This document shows positions 53,321 to 61,947 of a stretch of 64,000 nt of DNA, one piece after another; position 1 is the stretch's first letter; each line of letters opens with the position of its first letter. Under the pieces are notes generated by a model, which worked only from the letters and a program-made list of their open reading frames with translations, was not told where the DNA came from and searched no databases. Both the position numbers and the translations under genes were made by a program. Origin of the DNA: Bacillus sp. FJAT-18017 (GTDB lineage: Bacteria > Bacillota > Bacilli > Bacillales > Cytobacillaceae); NCBI RefSeq assembly GCF_001278805.1, contig NZ_CP012602.1, positions 4,927,501 through 4,991,500 on the forward strand, in the 5' to 3' direction.

Positions 53321-55225
53321 ATGGAAGCACGTGTACAGGTTAATGCTAATGGCGAACCACAACCAAGCCTTTTTGAAAAAATGGCAGTCCATGCAGAATT
53401 GATTTGCGCTGCAGTAAGCGGAATTCTGATTTTAGCAGGCTGGCTCCTCGATGGATCTGCAAGTGTCGCAGCATATCTTGCAGCGTTTGTTATTGGAGGC
53501 TACTTCAAGGCTAAGGAAGGCATTGAAGAAACAATCAAAAACAAAGAATTAAATGTTGAAATGCTTATGGTGTTCGCGGCAATCGGCTCGGCAATCATTG
53601 GCTACTGGGCAGAAGGAGCGATCCTGATTTTCATCTTCGCCGTTAGTGGCGCTCTTGAAACCTACACCATGAATAAAAGCCATAAGGAAATTTCGGCTTT
53701 GATGGATCTTCAGCCTGAAGAAGCACTGCTTGTGACAAACGGGATAGAACGCAGAGTCCCTGTTTCCACGCTAAAAGTTGGCGATGCAATTCTCGTCAAG
53801 CCTGGAGAACGCGTACCTGCTGATGGAATCATTCAAAAAGGTGAATCAAGCATTGACCAGGCCGCGATTACTGGAGAATCAATTCCCGTTGAAAAAGGGC
53901 TTCGGGACGAAGTGTTTGCGGGAACAGTCAACTTATCTGGAGCAATTACAGTTGAAGTATCTAAAGCGAGTACGGATACACTTTTTTCAAAAATCATCGA
54001 GCTTGTCCAAAACGCTCAGAGTGAAAAATCCCCTTCCCAATTGTTCATAGAAAAATTTGAAGGCAGCTATGTAAAAATCGTGCTTATTGCTGTCGGATTA
54101 ATGATGATTCTGCCGCACTATCTGCTCGGCTGGGGCTGGCAGGAAACGTTCTACCGCGCGATGGTCCTGCTTGTTGTCGCTTCCCCATGTGCTCTGGTTG
54201 CTTCAATTATGCCAGCAACCCTGTCGGCAATTTCCAACGGGGCCCGAAACGGAATCCTTGTTAAAGGCGGCGTTCACCTTGAGAACCTGGCCAACCTAGA
54301 TGCAATCGCTTTTGATAAAACCGGAACATTGACGAAGGGCAAGCCGGAAGTAACCGAATTTCTTGCAGCGGAAGGCTATTCACGGGAGGACCTTCTCTGG
54401 AAACTTGCATCGATTGAAAATCAATCCAACCATCCGCTCGCCCGGGCAATTGTTTCTTTTTCAAAAAATGAAATTTCCAAACCTTTGGTAGAACCCGATA
54501 AAATGGAAGACCAGCCAGGCTGGGGGATACTTGCTGAATTCCAAGGTGAAGCTTGGAAAATCGGAAAGGCTAGCTTTATTGGCAAAGAAGCGGCGGCTGT
54601 TTTTGCTGGAAATGCTGCCAGCCAGCATGCTGTGGCAGGGAACACACTTGTGTTCATCTCGATTGACGGTGTTCCAGCCGGGATGCTTGCGCTGAAGGAT
54701 GTAGTCCGCGACAGGACGAAGGCTGCAATCGCTAAGCTTGAAGCTGAAGGCGTCCACACAGTCATGCTCACCGGCGACAGTGAAACGACTGCAAAGGCGA
54801 TTGCCGGTGAAAGCGGCGTAGACGAGTACTTTGCAGAATGCCTGCCGGAGGAAAAGGTCGACCGCCTAAAGGGCTTGATGGGCCGCTATCAGACGGTTGC
54901 CATGGTTGGCGATGGAATTAACGACGCACCAGCGCTTGCAACGGCGAATGTTGGAATTGCGATGGGCGAAGGCACCGATGTCGCGCTTGAAACTGCCGAT
55001 GTTATTCTTATGAAAAATGACTTGCCGAAGATAGCCGAAGCAATTCGTCTGTCGCGCCGTATGAACCGGATCATCAAGCAGAACATTGTTTTCTCCATTC
55101 TGGTCATCATGGTACTCATATCCTCAAACTTCCTGCAGCTCCTCGATTTGCCCTATGGCGTAATCGGGCATGAAGGAAGTACGATTTTGGTTATCTTAAA
55201 TAGCCTAAGGTTGTTAAGATCGTAG
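53321..55225 (+). CDS. pfeT: P1B-type metal-transporting ATPase, PfeT/ZosA type
   Basis: 634 residues. Transport motif SPCALVAS (C290), phosphorylation motif DKTGTLTKG (D332), TGES, and GDGINDAPALATANVGIAMG. No N-terminal heavy-metal-associated domain, as in PfeT (iron efflux; formerly ZosA), so iron or zinc is the likely substrate. AGGGAGGCG lies 8 bases before the ATG. A PerR box lies upstream, which fits export of ferrous iron under peroxide stress. Inserted between yfkF and yfkH homologues, which are neighbours in B. subtilis. Confidence 0.92.
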   Translation: MEARVQVNANGEPQPSLFEKMAVHAELICAAVSGILILAGWLLDGSASVAAYLAAFVIGGYFKAKEGIEETIKNKELNVEMLMVFAAIGSAIIGYWAEGAILIFIFAVSGALETYTMNKSHKEISALMDLQPEEALLVTNGIERRVPVSTLKVGDAILVKPGERVPADGIIQKGESSIDQAAITGESIPVEKGLRDEVFAGTVNLSGAITVEVSKASTDTLFSKIIELVQNAQSEKSPSQLFIEKFEGSYVKIVLIAVGLMMILPHYLLGWGWQETFYRAMVLLVVASPCALVASIMPATLSAISNGARNGILVKGGVHLENLANLDAIAFDKTGTLTKGKPEVTEFLAAEGYSREDLLWKLASIENQSNHPLARAIVSFSKNEISKPLVEPDKMEDQPGWGILAEFQGEAWKIGKASFIGKEAAAVFAGNAASQHAVAGNTLVFISIDGVPAGMLALKDVVRDRTKAAIAKLEAEGVHTVMLTGDSETTAKAIAGESGVDEYFAECLPEEKVDRLKGLMGRYQTVAMVGDGINDAPALATANVGIAMGEGTDVALETADVILMKNDLPKIAEAIRLSRRMNRIIKQNIVFSILVIMVLISSNFLQLLDLPYGVIGHEGSTILVILNSLRLLRS

Positions 55226-55261
55226 AAAAAGGCATTCGCCACGGCGGCGAATGCCTTTTCT
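55225..55261. terminator. Bidirectional terminator after pfeT
   Basis: AAAAAGGCATTCGCC ... GGCGAATGCCTTTTCT. Confidence 0.85.
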
Positions 55262-55958
55262 ATTTCATATACTTTTCCATGTCATTAGATAGAATTGATG
55301 TGTCCCACGGCGACCAAAAATATGTTTTTCCGTCATAGGCCATACCATACTTATAAGCGATTGGTTCGCCTGTATACAAAACGATATCATAATAAGTTGG
55401 ATCGCCATTTTGTGTATTTGGCGAGAAAGAGGAGTTCGTTTCGCTTGTCAGTAAAAGCTTCATGAAGGCTGCAACTTCTTCCTTGCTTTCGATTTCATTA
55501 ACGAGCGAGTTTCCTTGAGCCGTATAGGACTGATAAATTTGGATCCTATTTACCTTATCAATCGGCATATCTTTAAAATGCCACTTATACTCTTCATCCT
55601 CACTCCTTGCATAGTAAACGCGATAACCGTTTATTGCCCCTTCATCTTTTACCGCAAGGAAACCTGGCAGCCCTTTAATCTCGTAGAGTGCCGTTCCTTT
55701 TTCATGAAATGCCGCGTCCCCATCTTTGATTCGATAGTTTGAGTCTGATACATTGTCGGCGACCTTGAAGTTCACTTCGCCGATTTTTTTGCCAATGAAG
55801 GATTCGTTGGCAAGGACGCCTTCCAGGATGCCATCGTATTCAACTCCATCCCATTTGATAAAATCCACCCAGTCGATCTCGACATGTGTTTGCTGAAACG
55901 GATTAGACTGACAGCCCGCCAGCACAATTACAAGCAAAAGAATATACCACTTCTTCAT
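55260..55958 (-). CDS. Lipoprotein, function unknown
   Basis: 232 residues. Lipobox VLAGC (C16). The rest is a beta-rich body: VEIDWVDFIKWDGVEYDGIL, KVADNVSDSNYRIKDGDAAF and YKYGMAYDGKTYFWSPWDTS. I do not recognise a named domain. AAAGGGGG precedes the ATG. Convergent with pfeT. Confidence 0.7.
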   Translation of the reverse strand: MKKWYILLLVIVLAGCQSNPFQQTHVEIDWVDFIKWDGVEYDGILEGVLANESFIGKKIGEVNFKVADNVSDSNYRIKDGDAAFHEKGTALYEIKGLPGFLAVKDEGAINGYRVYYARSEDEEYKWHFKDMPIDKVNRIQIYQSYTAQGNSLVNEIESKEEVAAFMKLLLTSETNSSFSPNTQNGDPTYYDIVLYTGEPIAYKYGMAYDGKTYFWSPWDTSILSNDMEKYMK

Positions 55959-56050
55959 CCATATCGTCCCCCTTTAAAGAGTAGACGGGATGCGCGTTCA
56001 ACTTATTGCAAAAAACTTTTGGCAGAGTGAAAACCGTGCCTAACTTGCAT

Positions 56051-56081
56051 CAAAAAGGCCCGACCTTTGATGGCCGGACCT
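56051..56081 (-). terminator. Terminator of the yfkH gene
   Basis: On the minus strand AGGTCCGGCC ATCAAA GGTCGGGCCT then TTTTTG, with G-T pairs in the stem. Confidence 0.7.
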
Positions 56082-56122
56082 GGTGTGACTGGAATTCATT
56101 TGCCTTTTTTCAAAAAAAGAAG

Positions 56123-57010
56123 TTAGCAGTTTTTGTCCTGTTTGGATTTTTCGGCATAGAAGGCGTTAATTTCGCCGCCGAGGAGGATGATGAATGCTGA
56201 CAGATAGAGCCAGATCATCAGGATGATCATTCCCCCGATGCTTCCGTAGGTGGATGTGTAGTTGCCAAAGTTGCTGACGTAGAATGAAAACCCGAGAGAC
56301 GTGATGATCCAGCCGACGGTAGCAAAAATGGCTCCAGGTATGGCTGATTTACATTTCATTTTCAGGTTAGGTGCCACCCAGTAGAGGATGGTGAAAATAC
56401 CGAAAAGAATGAGTGGTGTCAGCGCCCAGCGGAGAAGATTCCAGATGACTATAAATGCTCCATCCAGCCCAAGGAACGAGAACAGGAATTCCCCGATTTC
56501 TTTCCCGAACACCGGGAGTACAAGTGCAATAATAAAGACAAATACCATGCCAAATGTGAACAGGATGGACATCCCGCGTGCCACGATAAACGATCGGGTT
56601 TCGTCGACATTATAGGCTGTGTTGAAGGCGCGAACGAGCGCATTGATCCCGTTTGAGGCTGACCAGATGGTACCGATGACACCGAGGGACAACAGACCGC
56701 CGCTCCTGTTTTCCATGATGCTAGTCAGGTTTTTTTCGATTAGCGCAAATGCTTCTGGAGGTGCAAAGTCCTGGATAGCCCCTAGAATATCCCGCTGTGG
56801 GATTGGCAGGTAAGGCATAAGCGTTAATAGGAAAATGAGCAGTGGGAACAGCGATAGCAGGAAGTAGTAAGCCAATTGAGCGGATAGGCCCGGCAAATCA
56901 TCCTCTTTTATTCGGTGCAGCAGCTGCTTAAAGATGTTCTTGCTGAACAACCCACGGATATTTTCGATTTTTTCTTCTTTTTTCGCTGTTGGGGCCGGGT
57001 TATGAGCCAA
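56123..57010 (-). CDS. yfkH: YihY/YfkH family inner membrane protein
   Basis: 295 residues, six membrane segments, with LPGLSAQLAYYFLLSLFPLL and GTIWSASNGINALVRAFNTA. Once called RNase BN, the YihY family is a membrane protein family with no proven RNase activity; a role in lipid or envelope homeostasis has been suggested. The start overlaps the end of the YtxH gene by 11 bp, so they are cotranscribed. Confidence 0.88.
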   Translation of the reverse strand: MAHNPAPTAKKEEKIENIRGLFSKNIFKQLLHRIKEDDLPGLSAQLAYYFLLSLFPLLIFLLTLMPYLPIPQRDILGAIQDFAPPEAFALIEKNLTSIMENRSGGLLSLGVIGTIWSASNGINALVRAFNTAYNVDETRSFIVARGMSILFTFGMVFVFIIALVLPVFGKEIGEFLFSFLGLDGAFIVIWNLLRWALTPLILFGIFTILYWVAPNLKMKCKSAIPGAIFATVGWIITSLGFSFYVSNFGNYTSTYGSIGGMIILMIWLYLSAFIILLGGEINAFYAEKSKQDKNC

Positions 57011-57434
57011 CAGTATCAGCTTCCTTCAGGACCACTTCGCTCAAGATAGGGTCTTTGCCATCCGCGCCTGAGATACCGCCGCCTGGCATAGCTGAAACAG
57101 TTTCGCGGTCGTCTTCGTTCTTGGCAAAGGCGCCTTTTGTTTCTTTCAGGATTCCAACTAGCTGCGGGGTTGTTTCGCGCAGTTCGTCAACTTTCCCTGC
57201 GATATAGGTAATATCATCATTCATTTGTTCAACGGTGCTCTGGATTTTCTTTGCTGCATCACGGATGGTGTCAGTGATTTCACGTGGATGTTTAACAGCA
57301 TAGGCCATATTGTCAGAAGCTTTCTTGGCACCGTCGATTACGGCAGTGCGTGTCTCCTTATTGAGCAGGCTGACTGCCGCACCTGCAAGTGCCCCCCACA
57401 TCATTGACTTCCAAAACTTGCTAGTTCCTGCCAT
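57000..57434 (-). CDS. YtxH-domain protein
   Basis: 144 residues. The N-terminal glycine-rich hydrophobic segment (SMMWGALAGAAVSLLNKETR) plus a charged helix (AVKHPREITDTIRDAAKKIQ) define YtxH. Second YtxH-type gene in the window (the other is at 46900). AGGAGAGATTCTA precedes the ATG. Confidence 0.8.
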   Translation of the reverse strand: MAGTSKFWKSMMWGALAGAAVSLLNKETRTAVIDGAKKASDNMAYAVKHPREITDTIRDAAKKIQSTVEQMNDDITYIAGKVDELRETTPQLVGILKETKGAFAKNEDDRETVSAMPGGGISGADGKDPILSEVVLKEADTVGS

Positions 57435-57615
57435 TAGAATCTCTCCTTCTTCTATACAATTTGCTTAATAATAGATAGGTTTAGTATTCCCTGATTCTTG
57501 CTTGTATCCTTCCCGCTTTCAAGTTTGGGCAAACATGCCTGGGTGCGGGTTGCTGTTGACAATTCGCCATCCTCATGGAAAGATGGAACTACGAATTTCA
57601 GGAAGGGTGACGAGG

Positions 57616-57840
57616 ATGGATTTATCAAAAAAATCTGCCGAGAATGTTGACTATATGATTGAGAAAATTAAGGACAAGTTGAAAGTGATGAATCTGGGGG
57701 CAATCAAGTCCTCCCATTTCGATGAAAATATGTATGAAGAACTGACGGAAATCTATGAAATGGTTATGCGGAAAAACAACTTCTCGACAAGCGAAATGCA
57801 GGCGCTAGCCGAAGAGCTCGGCAACCTGCGAAAGCAATAA
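57616..57840 (+). CDS. yfkK: YfkK (DUF1128) small protein
   Basis: 74 residues, all helical, DUF1128: MDLSKKSAENVDYMIEKIKD, then VMNLGAIKSSHFDENMYEEL. Function unknown. The ATG at 57616 was chosen over an ATG 38 codons earlier because the family starts here and GACGAGG precedes it. Matches the B. subtilis yfkK neighbourhood. Confidence 0.85.
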   Translation: MDLSKKSAENVDYMIEKIKDKLKVMNLGAIKSSHFDENMYEELTEIYEMVMRKNNFSTSEMQALAEELGNLRKQ

Positions 57841-57860
57841 TTTTAAGTAGTATTAGATCC

Positions 57861-57890
57861 AACGAACAGGCATTGGCCTGTTCGTTTTTT
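57861..57890 (+). terminator. Terminator of yfkK
   Basis: AACGAACAGGC ATT GGCCTGTTCGTT then TTTTT. Confidence 0.9.
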
Positions 57891-57933
57891 ATTGGCATTC
57901 AAGTTACTAGGGACGCCAAGCTCTTGAAATTGG

Positions 57934-58030
57934 TGTAAAACTTAGCGACCGAGTAAGGGATGATGCTGTGTAAAACTTAGCTACCGAGTAAGGGATGATG
58001 CTGTGTAAAACTTAGCTACCGAGTAAGGGC
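57934..58030. repeat. 35-bp tandem repeat, 2.8 copies
   Basis: Units begin at 57934, 57969 and 58004 with TGTAAAACTTAGC and contain CCGAGTAAGGG. Between yfkK and mapB, with a TGTCCTCG / CGAGGACA hairpin just downstream (58065-58093). Confidence 0.85.
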
Positions 58031-58222
58031 TTTAGGAGGCAATTCGGGACAGCTGGATCCATAAGATTGTCCTCGCTGAAACCTTTCGAGGACATTTGGA
58101 GTTTTGCTCCGTATCGAAATGTACTTGGAGTACCACTTCTTGGGAACCTCGCAGCGAACCGACACTAACAAAATGTCGCAGAAAACAGGTTTATTAGAAA
58201 ACTAGATCCTAATGTACCAAGC

Positions 58223-58978
58223 TTATTCTTCGTCCTGGCTGGTCAGAATAACTGGGCCGTCCTTTGTAATTGCGATAGTGTGCTCGTATTGAGCTGAGTA
58301 GGTTCCGTCAACAGTTCGTGCCGTCCAGCCGTTCGGATCCATCTTTGTTGGCCATGTCCCGATGTTGACCATCGGTTCGATTGTGAAGACCATTCCTTCC
58401 TTTATGCGGGCTCCTTTACCCGGAAGACCGTAATGGGGGACGTCCGGTTTTTCATGAATGACTGAGCCAATTCCATGGCCAATGAATTCACGCACGACTG
58501 CTAGGCCTTCGCCTTCAACGTATGTCTGGATGGCGTGTCCAATGTCGCCGATCCGCGCTCCTGGCACAGCCACTTCAATTCCTTTATATAATGCCTGTTT
58601 GGTGACGTCAAGCAGATGGCCTGTCTCTTCGCTTACCTCGCCTACCGCATAGGTCCAGGCCGAGTCGGCAAGTGCCCCGTTCAGGTTTACAACCATATCA
58701 ACGGTGACAATATCGCCTTCTATTAGCGGCTCCTTACGCGGGAAACCATGGCAGACCTCATCATTTATGCTTGCACAGGTGGCGAATTCATACCCCTTAT
58801 AACCCTTCTGTTCGGGCGTAGCTCTGTGCTTTTTTAAAAACTGCTCTGCAAACTGGTCAATCTCCCAGGTTGTGATTCCCGGCTTAATTAATTTTGCTAT
58901 TTCACGGTGGCAGGCCGCGAGCACCTTGCCAGCCTCCTTCATTTTGTCTATTTCCCGTGCCGATTTTAAAACAATCAT
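58223..58978 (-). CDS. mapB: Methionine aminopeptidase, type I (MapB/YflG)
   Basis: 251 residues. Removes the initiator methionine. The metal ligands are the Asp of VTVDMVVNLNGALADSAWTY, the His of FIGHGIGSVIHEKPDVPHYG, the Glu of FTIEPMVNIG and the Glu of YEHTIAITKDG. This is the secondary copy (yflG-like), since the main map gene is normally in the ribosomal protein operon. AAAGGCGGG precedes the ATG. Confidence 0.92.
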   Translation of the reverse strand: MIVLKSAREIDKMKEAGKVLAACHREIAKLIKPGITTWEIDQFAEQFLKKHRATPEQKGYKGYEFATCASINDEVCHGFPRKEPLIEGDIVTVDMVVNLNGALADSAWTYAVGEVSEETGHLLDVTKQALYKGIEVAVPGARIGDIGHAIQTYVEGEGLAVVREFIGHGIGSVIHEKPDVPHYGLPGKGARIKEGMVFTIEPMVNIGTWPTKMDPNGWTARTVDGTYSAQYEHTIAITKDGPVILTSQDEE

Positions 58979-59130
58979 GCTATTCCCGCCTTTACGAAGT
59001 TCAGTTCATACTTACTATATGTTTCTTAGTAGGCAATGCTTCCATTCTTTATAGTAGCCTTCTTTACCAAAAAATTAAAGCATAGCCTGCCCGTCGATAA
59101 ACATACCAGCACGAGAATCCAAATCTATAG

Positions 59131-59164
59131 AAAAAACAGTGCCACTCCGGACACGGAATGGCAC
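59131..59164 (-). terminator. Terminator of yfkM
   Basis: GTGCCACTCCG ... CGGAATGGCAC with A/T-rich flank; a second short hairpin AGGGGTC / GACCCCT follows at 59175-59190. Confidence 0.65.
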
Positions 59165-59199
59165 AATTTTAATTAGGGGTCTGACCCCTCCTGTATATA

Positions 59200-59715
59200 C
59201 TAGCTAAGCAATTTGCAGGATTCACGGGTGAAGGCAGGGATATCGTCTGGGGTGCGACTGGTAACTAGCTGATTTCCGCAGACGACGACTTCTTCATCTT
59301 TGTAGTTGGCTCCAGCATTTTCGAGGTCGACTTTAATTGATTTGTATCCAGTGACGGTTCGTCCATTTAGCGCTTTGGCATTTATTAATAGCTGTGGTCC
59401 ATGGCAGATTGCAAACACTGGCTTTTTTTCATCCATAAATGTTTTTGTAAACTCGACGAACCGGTCATCCGCGCGAAGAATGTCTGGTGAAAATCCTCCC
59501 GGCAGGAACAATGCGTCATAATCAGTTGGATTTACCTCGTCAATGCTATAATCAATGGTTGTTGTTGCTTCGCCCTGTTTGCCTTTTACTTCCTTTCCCT
59601 TTTCAGTCCCGATGCTCAATACCTCATGTCCTGCCTCAACATATGCTTTTGCTGGTTCTGTGTACTCGGAATCCTCGAACATGTCTGTAATTAGGCATGC
59701 AATTTTCTTTGCCAA
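59200..59715 (-). CDS. yfkM: DJ-1/PfpI family protein, YfkM
   Basis: 171 residues. The nucleophile elbow FAICHGPQLL supplies the conserved Cys, with the Glu of the DJ-1 site earlier (MFEDSEYTEPAKAY). YfkM is a general stress protein that helps with glyoxal/methylglyoxal damage. Two TTG codons are possible; I prefer 59715 (AAGGAG 9 bases upstream) over 59721 (only 3 bases). Confidence 0.85.
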   Translation of the reverse strand: MAKKIACLITDMFEDSEYTEPAKAYVEAGHEVLSIGTEKGKEVKGKQGEATTTIDYSIDEVNPTDYDALFLPGGFSPDILRADDRFVEFTKTFMDEKKPVFAICHGPQLLINAKALNGRTVTGYKSIKVDLENAGANYKDEEVVVCGNQLVTSRTPDDIPAFTRESCKLLS

Positions 59716-59892
59716 TTTCAACAGCTCCTTTTTCAGTTATCGTAGATTCCATTCCCGTCGGTTCGGGAGACAAAACGTCAAGTTCCTTATTTCCCAAGGT
59801 GGATATTCTGGATAAAGTACAGTTTGTATGGTACTTTTAAGGTCAATTTGTTATCATGAAATAAAGATATAAATCAAGGTGTGTGAACGTCT

Positions 59893-60240
59893 ATGATTGG
59901 TGATCGTGTAAAGAAGATTCGAATGAAAAAAAAGATGTCGCTTTCAGAGCTTGCGGAGCAGGCAGGTGTTGCGAAGTCGTATATCAGTTCGCTGGAGCGG
60001 AATTTGCAGCGGAATCCTTCTATTCAATTCCTTGAGAAGATTTCAGCTGTTTTGGACGTTTCTGTCGATCAGTTGATTCATGAGTCTCCCACAAACGGTG
60101 GGGATGATCTTGACCGTGATTGGCTGAAGCTGGTAAAAGAGGCAATGGACTCCGGGGTTTCCAAGGAGCAGTTCCGGGAGTTTCTCGAGTTTAATAGATG
60201 GAGAATTAAGCAGGGGAATGACGGCTCGAATAAGCCCTGA
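59893..60240 (+). CDS. sinR: SinR, master regulator of biofilm formation
   Basis: 115 residues, closely matching B. subtilis SinR from end to end: MIGDRVKKIRMKKKMSLSEL, AEQAGVAKSYISSLERNLQR, NPSIQFLEKISAVLDVSVDQ, then the SinI-binding helices DSGVSKEQFREFLEFNRWRI. SinR represses matrix genes (for example eps and tapA). The ribosome site (AAGGTGTG) is poor. Unlike the B. subtilis sinI-sinR operon, the antirepressor gene is convergent here, and the two share a terminator. Confidence 0.95.
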   Translation: MIGDRVKKIRMKKKMSLSELAEQAGVAKSYISSLERNLQRNPSIQFLEKISAVLDVSVDQLIHESPTNGGDDLDRDWLKLVKEAMDSGVSKEQFREFLEFNRWRIKQGNDGSNKP

Positions 60241-60267
60241 GTTTAGCAGCTATCCAATAAATAAAAC

Positions 60268-60302
60268 AAAATCCAATGGGTTGTCCCTCATTGGATTTTT
60301 TC
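60268..60302. terminator. Bidirectional terminator between sinR and sinI
   Basis: AAAATCCAATG ... CATTGGATTTTTT. Confidence 0.85.
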
Positions 60303-60315
60303 CGTCTTAATAATT

Positions 60316-60465
60316 TTATTTTGCTACCGCCTGCAGCATTTGATTTTCATGCTTGTTTAAAAAATCCCTCACCAAATCTTTACTCAGTCCAATCTCTCTT
60401 GCTTCCATGATAAGAGCCATCCATTCCTGATCCAAGTTCTCTAAACCTCTTTCAGCAATTGCCAC
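60316..60465 (-). CDS. sinI: SinI-like antirepressor
   Basis: 49 residues from GTG 60465 (a GTG at 60474 is also in frame). LDQEWMALIMEAREIGLSKD, then LVRDFLNKHEN, aligns clearly with the SinI helices that bind SinR; the N-terminal lead is short. It is the natural partner of the convergent SinR. AGGGGTGA lies about 6 bases before the GTG. The c-di-GMP riboswitch lies immediately upstream in the same transcript. The B. subtilis sinI-sinR pair is tandem, so this tail-to-tail layout is different. Confidence 0.85.
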   Translation of the reverse strand: MAIAERGLENLDQEWMALIMEAREIGLSKDLVRDFLNKHENQMLQAVAK

Positions 60466-60487
60466 TGTCTTCACCCCTAAAATACAT

Positions 60488-60585
60488 TCGTATTCCAGGC
60501 AGCTCAGCCGTCATCGCACCGGAATTCTCCCGCATTAGACCTGAAGCTTTGCGTCCCACCTTTTCAAGCGGTTTGCCTTTTTCTG
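60488..60585 (-). ncRNA. Cyclic-di-GMP-I (GEMM-I) riboswitch upstream of sinI
   Basis: On the minus strand: AAAAAGGCAAACC, GCTT-GAAA-AGGT (stem capped by the conserved GAAA), GGGACGCAAAGCTTCAGG, TCTAA, then the second hairpin with GATGACGGCTGAGCTGCC (receptor stem). These are the invariant GEMM-I elements: GGCAAACC, GAAA, GACGCAAAGC, CTAA and ATGAYGGC-type receptor. The aptamer ends about 25 nt before the SinI start. No terminator follows it, so control is probably of translation. Whether ligand turns SinI on or off is not visible. Confidence 0.88.
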
Positions 60586-60658
60586 TTCGTACTTAAGCAG
60601 TCAAGGCTGTCTGTTTCTATTACCACGGACGCATACTTAAGTAGTAGCTCTAGGCACT

Positions 60659-60687
60659 ATTATAAATAGTTCTTTAGTAGTAAGGTG
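60659..60687 (-). promoter_or_regulatory. Candidate sinI leader promoter with a SinR-type site
   Basis: On the minus strand TATAAT (-10, 60659-60664) with a weak -35 at 60682-60687. Between them, on the + strand, is GTTCTTT (60669-60675), matching the SinR motif GTTCTYT as I remember it. SinR could thus repress its own antirepressor gene. Confidence 0.4.
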
Positions 60688-61171
60688 TTGTTTTTTGTCT
60701 GTAAAACAGCAAAAAATCCCACAATCTTTTTCCAATTCTATGCAAAAATCGCCAATTAATTTCCAAACCATTCTGTGTTTTGGTGGTACTTGCAACTTAC
60801 TGCCAAACAAGCCGAGAAATTTGCGTTTTATTTGTCATCAATTTGTTGAAAATCCTCACTAAATGGGAGAAGTGACCTTGCAGGTATATTGGTGGAAAGG
60901 ACATGGGTGTCAAAAGGTGAGTAAGTAAATATTTAATAATAAAGTAGTTGGGGACTTAACCGCAAAAACGCAATTTCACCCTTCCGCCTTTATACTACTC
61001 CCTTTTGCCCTATGTCCAATTATTGGCGGGAGGAGAATAACCATATTAAATACCTATTTTAATTAGTAGTTAGAAAATTTAGAATTATCGTTTGATTTCA
61101 ACCAGCTCAATGAATATAATATAAACAACATAATAAAAGTGTTAATCGAATTATGTGGAGGAGGGTTTGAC
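60688..61171. other. Gene-free stretch upstream of the sinI leader
   Basis: A/T-rich, no supported gene, no hairpin terminator seen. The next + strand gene is the 56-residue protein. Confidence 0.5.
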
Positions 61172-61342
61172 TTGACGCTCATTCATATATTAAATTATAC
61201 GATTCCAATCGCATTTATGATTTTTTTCGGATTTTGGCTCGATCGGTTATTGAAGCCAAAATCAGTCCCCTTGGAAGCAAGTATTGCCGTGGAATCGGTA
61301 GAACAAATGGATCATGGACTGCCAGCTAAGAACGATGTTTAA
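61172..61342 (+). CDS. Small membrane protein, 56 residues
   Basis: One membrane segment (LNYTIPIAFMIFFGFWLDRL) and a polar tail. Start TTG at 61172, with GGAGGAGGG 7 bases upstream; frames opening earlier are less likely. Family not recognised. Confidence 0.6.
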   Translation: MTLIHILNYTIPIAFMIFFGFWLDRLLKPKSVPLEASIAVESVEQMDHGLPAKNDV

Positions 61343-61357
61343 CATAATAAAATCTCA

Positions 61358-61391
61358 AAAGGACCAGCCTGGTTTTGGCCGGTCCCTCTCT
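61358..61391. terminator. Terminator-like hairpin
   Basis: AGGACCAGCC ... GGCCGGTCCCT with T-rich flank, between convergent genes. Confidence 0.7.
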
Positions 61392-61397
61392 TTATAG

Positions 61398-61772
61398 TCA
61401 GGTCAATTTTTTCATAACCTTTTCTGTGTAGTTTTTAAACATTGAAGAATTCGTCTTACCGCCGCGTTTTGACATAACACTGTTAAACCGGAGCATTTTC
61501 TGATTCAGTTTTTTTTGTAAAGCAGCTCGCTCATCATCGTCAGTGCAACGAGCAATCAATCCTTCAATAGTGGCCATTTCCCGGCGCAGCGTTGATTCCT
61601 CTGCTGTATAGCCAGCATTCTTCATCATGCGATATGCCACTCTGAGCTCTTCCGGTACCCCTGACAGGTCATCGTTTGGCAGCGGCTTGCCATAACCAGG
61701 CAAATTTTCAAACTCGCCTTTTTCATAAGCCTTCTTAATCCGGTCCTCCGAAATGATTTGGAAAAAATCCAC
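61398..61772 (-). CDS. DUF1992 (DnaJ-homologue C28-like) protein
   Basis: 124 residues. Conserved IKKAYEKGEFENLPGYGKPL, then ELRVAYRMMKNAGYTAEEST. DUF1992 is widespread and of unknown function; despite the annotation name there is no J domain. GGAGGAGC precedes the ATG. Soluble. Confidence 0.85.
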   Translation of the reverse strand: MDFFQIISEDRIKKAYEKGEFENLPGYGKPLPNDDLSGVPEELRVAYRMMKNAGYTAEESTLRREMATIEGLIARCTDDDERAALQKKLNQKMLRFNSVMSKRGGKTNSSMFKNYTEKVMKKLT

Positions 61773-61947
61773 TCCAGCTCCTCCTTAAAAGGTCTACGGT
61801 CTTCACTATAGGCTGCTTCAAGTACAGTATATCATTTTTCACTATCCCGGCCTAGTTAATTCAAATTTGCCAGAAGCACTCACTTTTCATAATTGATAGA
61901 GGTTCGGGGAAACTAGACCGGAAGCTATTTTGAAAGGAGTGCGATTA

